A stretch of 64,000 nucleotides of DNA, taken from positions 85,411 through 149,410 of the forward strand of contig QKGS01000069.1 in NCBI GenBank assembly GCA_003250355.1, written 5' to 3'. Position numbers and translations under genes: made by a program. Each line of letters begins with the position of its first letter. Within the stretch, counting starts at the first letter, position 1. Positions 59,772 to 64,000 of this stretch are shown piece after piece. The notes below the pieces were generated by a model. The model saw nothing but the letters and a program-made list of their open reading frames with translations. It did no database searches and had not been told where the DNA came from. This DNA comes from Bacteroidota bacterium (lineage in GTDB: Bacteria > Bacteroidota > Bacteroidia > Bacteroidales > SZUA-534).

Positions 59772-61148
59772 ATGAACAACAATAACAATTCATATAAATC
59801 AAAAATAAACTACGTATTGTTTCACCTGAAGCAACACATGGAATTGTCCGATTCATTAATGAACCATTTCCTTTTTTTTACAAATAACGAAACCGGAATA
59901 GGGATATTTTTCAATACTCAATTTTCTGAATTTGATATTGATAATGTAAAATGGGTTGATAATATTCCTGTTCTATTTCCACAATCTGACATTGATGAAA
60001 TATTTTCCGTTAAGGGGAAATCGGTAACATTTAATCACGACCTTATAAGTTCTGCTTTCTTTCTGCTTTCAGGTAAGCAAGAAACCGCAAATTTTATCCC
60101 CGACAGTTATGGACGATTCCCTTATGCCGAATCGGTTCAATATAAGTTAAATATACCCCATATTCCTGTTGTTAATTATTACTTTGAATGGATAATTCAG
60201 GGTATTGAAAAATTTGGAGAGTTAAATAGGATAGAAGTAAAACGTAAAATCTCTAAAGCTCCTTTTACATTTGCCCTGAGCCACGATATTGACCGTATAG
60301 ATCGATACGACCGTTTTTATGTTGCATATCATTTTAAAGAGTTACTAGGTATTGAAAAAACGGATAAAACAAAGTATAATGCCTTAAAAGATTTAGCAAT
60401 ATGTACCTTTGAATGGGTAAAAGGTAAAAAACGTAAAAACCCATGGTGGAACTTTAAAGAGATTACCGATATTGAAAATAAGCTGGGAATAAAATCGGCG
60501 TTTTATTTTTTACCAAATCATAATTATAAGGTCGATGCATTTTACAGCCTCGAAGAACCCAGAGTTATTATGCTAATGAACTCACTAATCAATAATGGCT
60601 TTGAAGTTGGTATGCACGGTGCTATGGCTTCGGCTAATGATGAACAGGTGCTAAAGGGTCAGATACAGAGGCTCAATAAGCTTTTGCATGAACCTATTTC
60701 GGGTAATCGTCAACATAATCTTTCATTCAAATATCATGATACTTTAAAGTATTTACAAAGTGCCGGAGTTAAGTACGACACAACACTTGGTTTTGCCGAA
60801 CATGAAGGTTTCCGTAACAGCTATTGCCACCCATTTAAACCATTTGATTTTGATAATAATGAAATGTTGGATATTTGGGAAATACCATTGGTAGTAATGG
60901 ATGCAACCCTATTTAAATACCAAAAGTATAGTTTTGAACAAGCCAATAAAGCTATTGATAATCTGATAGTTGAAATTGAAAAATTCGGGGGTGTTTTCTC
61001 ATTGCTATGGCATAATTCGTATTACGATAATGAAGTAATGCCGGGCATAATAGAATTTTATGAAAATATGCTGGAAAGGGTTATGAATAAAGGAGCGATT
61101 GCTAATACAGCCAAAAATATAATTAGAGTAATTGATAACCGGTTATAG
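59772..61148 (+). CDS. Polysaccharide-deacetylase-like protein
   Basis: 458 aa; FTFALSHDIDRIDRYDRFY, FEVGMHGAMASANDEQVLKGQIQRL, FSLLWHNSYYDNE. Confidence 0.8.
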   Translation: MNNNNNSYKSKINYVLFHLKQHMELSDSLMNHFLFFTNNETGIGIFFNTQFSEFDIDNVKWVDNIPVLFPQSDIDEIFSVKGKSVTFNHDLISSAFFLLSGKQETANFIPDSYGRFPYAESVQYKLNIPHIPVVNYYFEWIIQGIEKFGELNRIEVKRKISKAPFTFALSHDIDRIDRYDRFYVAYHFKELLGIEKTDKTKYNALKDLAICTFEWVKGKKRKNPWWNFKEITDIENKLGIKSAFYFLPNHNYKVDAFYSLEEPRVIMLMNSLINNGFEVGMHGAMASANDEQVLKGQIQRLNKLLHEPISGNRQHNLSFKYHDTLKYLQSAGVKYDTTLGFAEHEGFRNSYCHPFKPFDFDNNEMLDIWEIPLVVMDATLFKYQKYSFEQANKAIDNLIVEIEKFGGVFSLLWHNSYYDNEVMPGIIEFYENMLERVMNKGAIANTAKNIIRVIDNRL

Positions 61149-61253
61149 CACCTCACCTATATTCTCCCTATCCACAATGTAGTTAAGTTAATACTAAAAT
61201 ACTGTCAGTATTGATAATAATGACCTGAAAGTGTTTGATAAAACATATTTCTC

Positions 61254-62996
61254 CTAAGGAGTATACTCGTAAAAACTACCTTCATGCATAAAATATGCTT
61301 TATTACCTATAGTAAATGAGGTAATATACCAAGGCGAACTGAATATTGAACTTTCCAATACTTGTGTCCATGTTTTAGTGGTAGCATTGTATTCCCATAA
61401 ATCGGTATAATGTTTAGGATTACCCTGATCGGCCGCTGGAAATTCGATGCCAAAACCAATATACCCCTTGCCATTGACTGTAAATACAGTAGGATAGCTT
61501 CGTGATTGTCCCTGGAAATTTGTGTTTTTTGTCCAGGTGTGGTTTGAAGGGTTATATTCCCAAAACTCTTTTGTTCCGTGAGCATATACATAACCCTTGC
61601 CATTAATTGCAAAGCCACTCGACGACCAACCTCCTAAAGAAGGGTGAGTCCTTTGTGTCCAACTGTCGGTTGCCGATGTATATTCCCAAAAAGCCTGAAC
61701 AGAAAACCAATTATCATTTAAACCAGCACCTACAAAAGCAATATCATTAATAACGAATGTATATGCAAGGGATGTATTACTCGGGAAATTGTTTTTTTGT
61801 GTCCAGGTACCGTTTCCTTCGGGGTTATATTCCCATACTTGATTTGATGTTGTGGTGGTCCCGTTTGTGAAACCTCCAACAATATATGCTTTGTTATTTA
61901 CAATAAATACTGAATATGATGAGGTTGCTGTTCCGGGGTAGCTTAGTCCGATACTCCAGGTATCTATGGTCGGGTTGTATATCCACAGTGTTTTGTCTGT
62001 ATTTATTAAGTATCCCTTATTACCTATCGAAAAACCAGTACAAATACCAACACCTGCTAGTGATGCCTTTGTGGTTAATGTACGGGCATTTACAACAGTA
62101 ATATCTGCAAAGGTAAATGACTCACCAAAATCGTTTCGAGCTGTCAGCTTAATAGTATAAGTACCGGCAGTAGTATATGAATAACCAGGTGTAGCTCCGG
62201 TTGCTTTATCAGTATTGCCAAAATCCCATTCGTAGGTTGTGGCATTTGTTGTATTGTTTTCAATATTAAGCAATTCGTTTGTGCCAACATTACTATATAA
62301 AAGTGTAAAATTGGCATTTGGAGCATATCCTACTTCAATAAAGTTGACAATAGCAGCAGTTGTTTCGCCGTAGGCATTTTTTACAGTTAGAGAAACACTA
62401 TATTTGCCGGTCTGGGTATAACTATGTTTAGGGTTCTCCTCTGTCGATTTTGCTGTATTATCACCAAAGTCCCATAAATATGAATCGGCACCTTTCGAAG
62501 TACTTGTAAACTGTATCTCGGTATTAATGGTAACAGTTTGGTCATCGGCAGTAAAATTTGCAAATGGCTTACTGTTAGTTGTTAGCTCTGTTTCATTGCT
62601 GTATGAAGTGCCGTTTTGGTTTGTTGCATAAGCACGTACATAGTATTTAGTATTCTCGGCAAGTCCGGTTAAGGTGCTTGTGTAATTGTCGGTTACTGTA
62701 TCGTTAGTAATGTGTAAGCCTGTTATATCTGGGTTTTCGGCAGTACTCCAACATACCCCTTTGTCCAGTATATTACCTCCGCCATAGCTTGTAATTTTCC
62801 CTCCGGTGGTTGCACTTGTAGCTTTAACATTAGTAACCCCCGAAGTAGTAACTTGGGGTAGTTCTATTTTGCTTTTTTCTTTATAATTACTTCCGTTTTT
62901 ATCGTTTGGGTTATCCCACTCACGTGAGCACGATGTAATAATAGTTGCTATTGAAACTATTATTGTATATGTAGTAAATATTTTAGTTTTTAACAT
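61254..62996 (-). CDS. Lipoprotein with FN3-like, two PKD and Kelch-like repeats
   Basis: 580 aa; lipobox ITSCSRE; PKD YLWDFGDNTAKSTEENPKHSYTQTGKYSVSLTVKNAYGE; repeated W-x-Y-N-P blocks. Confidence 0.85.
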   Translation of the reverse strand: MLKTKIFTTYTIIVSIATIITSCSREWDNPNDKNGSNYKEKSKIELPQVTTSGVTNVKATSATTGGKITSYGGGNILDKGVCWSTAENPDITGLHITNDTVTDNYTSTLTGLAENTKYYVRAYATNQNGTSYSNETELTTNSKPFANFTADDQTVTINTEIQFTSTSKGADSYLWDFGDNTAKSTEENPKHSYTQTGKYSVSLTVKNAYGETTAAIVNFIEVGYAPNANFTLLYSNVGTNELLNIENNTTNATTYEWDFGNTDKATGATPGYSYTTAGTYTIKLTARNDFGESFTFADITVVNARTLTTKASLAGVGICTGFSIGNKGYLINTDKTLWIYNPTIDTWSIGLSYPGTATSSYSVFIVNNKAYIVGGFTNGTTTTSNQVWEYNPEGNGTWTQKNNFPSNTSLAYTFVINDIAFVGAGLNDNWFSVQAFWEYTSATDSWTQRTHPSLGGWSSSGFAINGKGYVYAHGTKEFWEYNPSNHTWTKNTNFQGQSRSYPTVFTVNGKGYIGFGIEFPAADQGNPKHYTDLWEYNATTKTWTQVLESSIFSSPWYITSFTIGNKAYFMHEGSFYEYTP

Positions 62997-63043
62997 GATT
63001 ATTTATCCTTTATATTAATATTCTGCCGACATATTCTAAGTAA

Positions 63044-64000
63044 TTAAAAGTTGTAGCTAAGCTTAATTCCTGCACCATTATTAAATGGTACATATGAAGC
63101 TTTTAAGCTTGTTTGTTTTGCTTTATTATTGGCAATAGTAAAGTAAATTCCTGTTGCCAATGCTGCTGTTGCAACCCCAAACGATGCTTGCCAAATAAGG
63201 TCTTGAGTCTTTATTTGGGTATGCAGGTTGGTTGCGTTGTCGGTGGCAATTTTATATTCGTTGTATTTTTTATTAGCACTGTAAAAGTAATATCCACCGG
63301 TAGCTGCTGCTGCTCCGGCTATTGAAAAACAGGCTATTTGTGCAGTTTTGTATTTGCTTCCGGTAGCATTATTAGCAATTTTTGGTTCTTTCTCTTTTTT
63401 TGGTTCTTTAAGCACTATTTCTTCTTTATTCGATTCAGGTTTTTCTTCTGCTATCTTCTCATCTTGTTCTTTCTTTTTAGCTGCAGCGGCTTTTTTATCT
63501 TTTGCCAGTGTTTCGTTTAGTTCGGTTATTTTATTTTCAGCTATGGTTACATTTTTAACTATATCGTTATACCCCTCTTTTTTAATAGTAACTTCATATT
63601 CACCAATCATCAAATTACTAACGGTAGTAGGAGTTTTACCTTTTTCTTGTCCATTTATAATAATTATAGCATCCATAGGCGATGTCATAACATCGAGCTT
63701 ACCGGTTTTTCCGTCGAGGTTCAAGTTAATAGTTTTTTCTTCGCCTGCTTTTACTTCTATGCGTTGATTGTTGGAGTTATAACTCTCTTTGCGAGCTTCA
63801 AAGCTATGAATACCTTCCATTACACGACCGGTATAAGTTCCAAAGCCAACTTTTTCGGCATTTACATAAATATCGGACTCGGGGCTGGTATTAACAGTAA
63901 TAACTGCAAATGAAGGTTTTAGCTCTATTTCAACTACCGAAGTATCACCTTTTGTAATATTAAATTCTTTTATTTCGGGTTGGTACATAGGCATTTTTAC
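63044..64000 (-). CDS. PEGA-domain protein, partial (5' end beyond the window)
   Basis: PEGA-like repeats (AVITVNTSPESDIYVNAEKVGFGTYTGRV; GKLDVMTSPMDAIIINGQEKGKTPTTVSNLMIGEYEVTIKKEGY); frame stays open to base 64000. Confidence 0.85.
   Translation of the reverse strand, partial: VKMPMYQPEIKEFNITKGDTSVVEIELKPSFAVITVNTSPESDIYVNAEKVGFGTYTGRVMEGIHSFEARKESYNSNNQRIEVKAGEEKTINLNLDGKTGKLDVMTSPMDAIIIINGQEKGKTPTTVSNLMIGEYEVTIKKEGYNDIVKNVTIAENKITELNETLAKDKKAAAAKKKEQDEKIAEEKPESNKEEIVLKEPKKEKEPKIANNATGSKYKTAQIACFSIAGAAAATGGYYFYSANKKYNEYKIATDNATNLHTQIKTQDLIWQASFGVATAALATGIYFTIANNKAKQTSLKASYVPFNNGAGIKLSYNF

Overview
This 64 kb AT-rich window looks like a Bacteroidota (Bacteroidales-like) chromosome. The main evidence is the type IX secretion / gliding block gldK-L-M-N plus a PorP/SprF protein, TonB-dependent receptor and DUF4249 genes, and T9SS C-terminal sorting domains. 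Housekeeping genes include metF, topA, PBP1A, radA, rfaE2, panD, panC, hemW, cobB, queD, asnB and metG. Between about 18.5 and 48 kb is an accessory region that looks specialised for red-algal galactans. It holds a sulfatase-like protein with a Big2 tail, a SusD-less TonB receptor/DUF4249 cluster, a GH50-type beta-agarase, two divergently oriented GH16 paralogues with CBM6 and T9SS tails, and a KDG-type sugar kinase. Between the two GH16 genes sits a compact DpnII-like restriction-modification operon (Dam-type MTase, small PD-X14-EIK nuclease, DpnA-type MTase). A nested inverted repeat lies just upstream of it. Other items for a second look are an arginase-fold protein missing metal ligands, a tyrosine recombinase missing its core-binding domain and two catalytic residues, a split or decayed lipoprotein gene, and recently homogenised Big2-CBM6 tandem modules. 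I saw no rRNA, tRNA or CRISPR array by eye. All family calls come from reading motifs, not from database searches.
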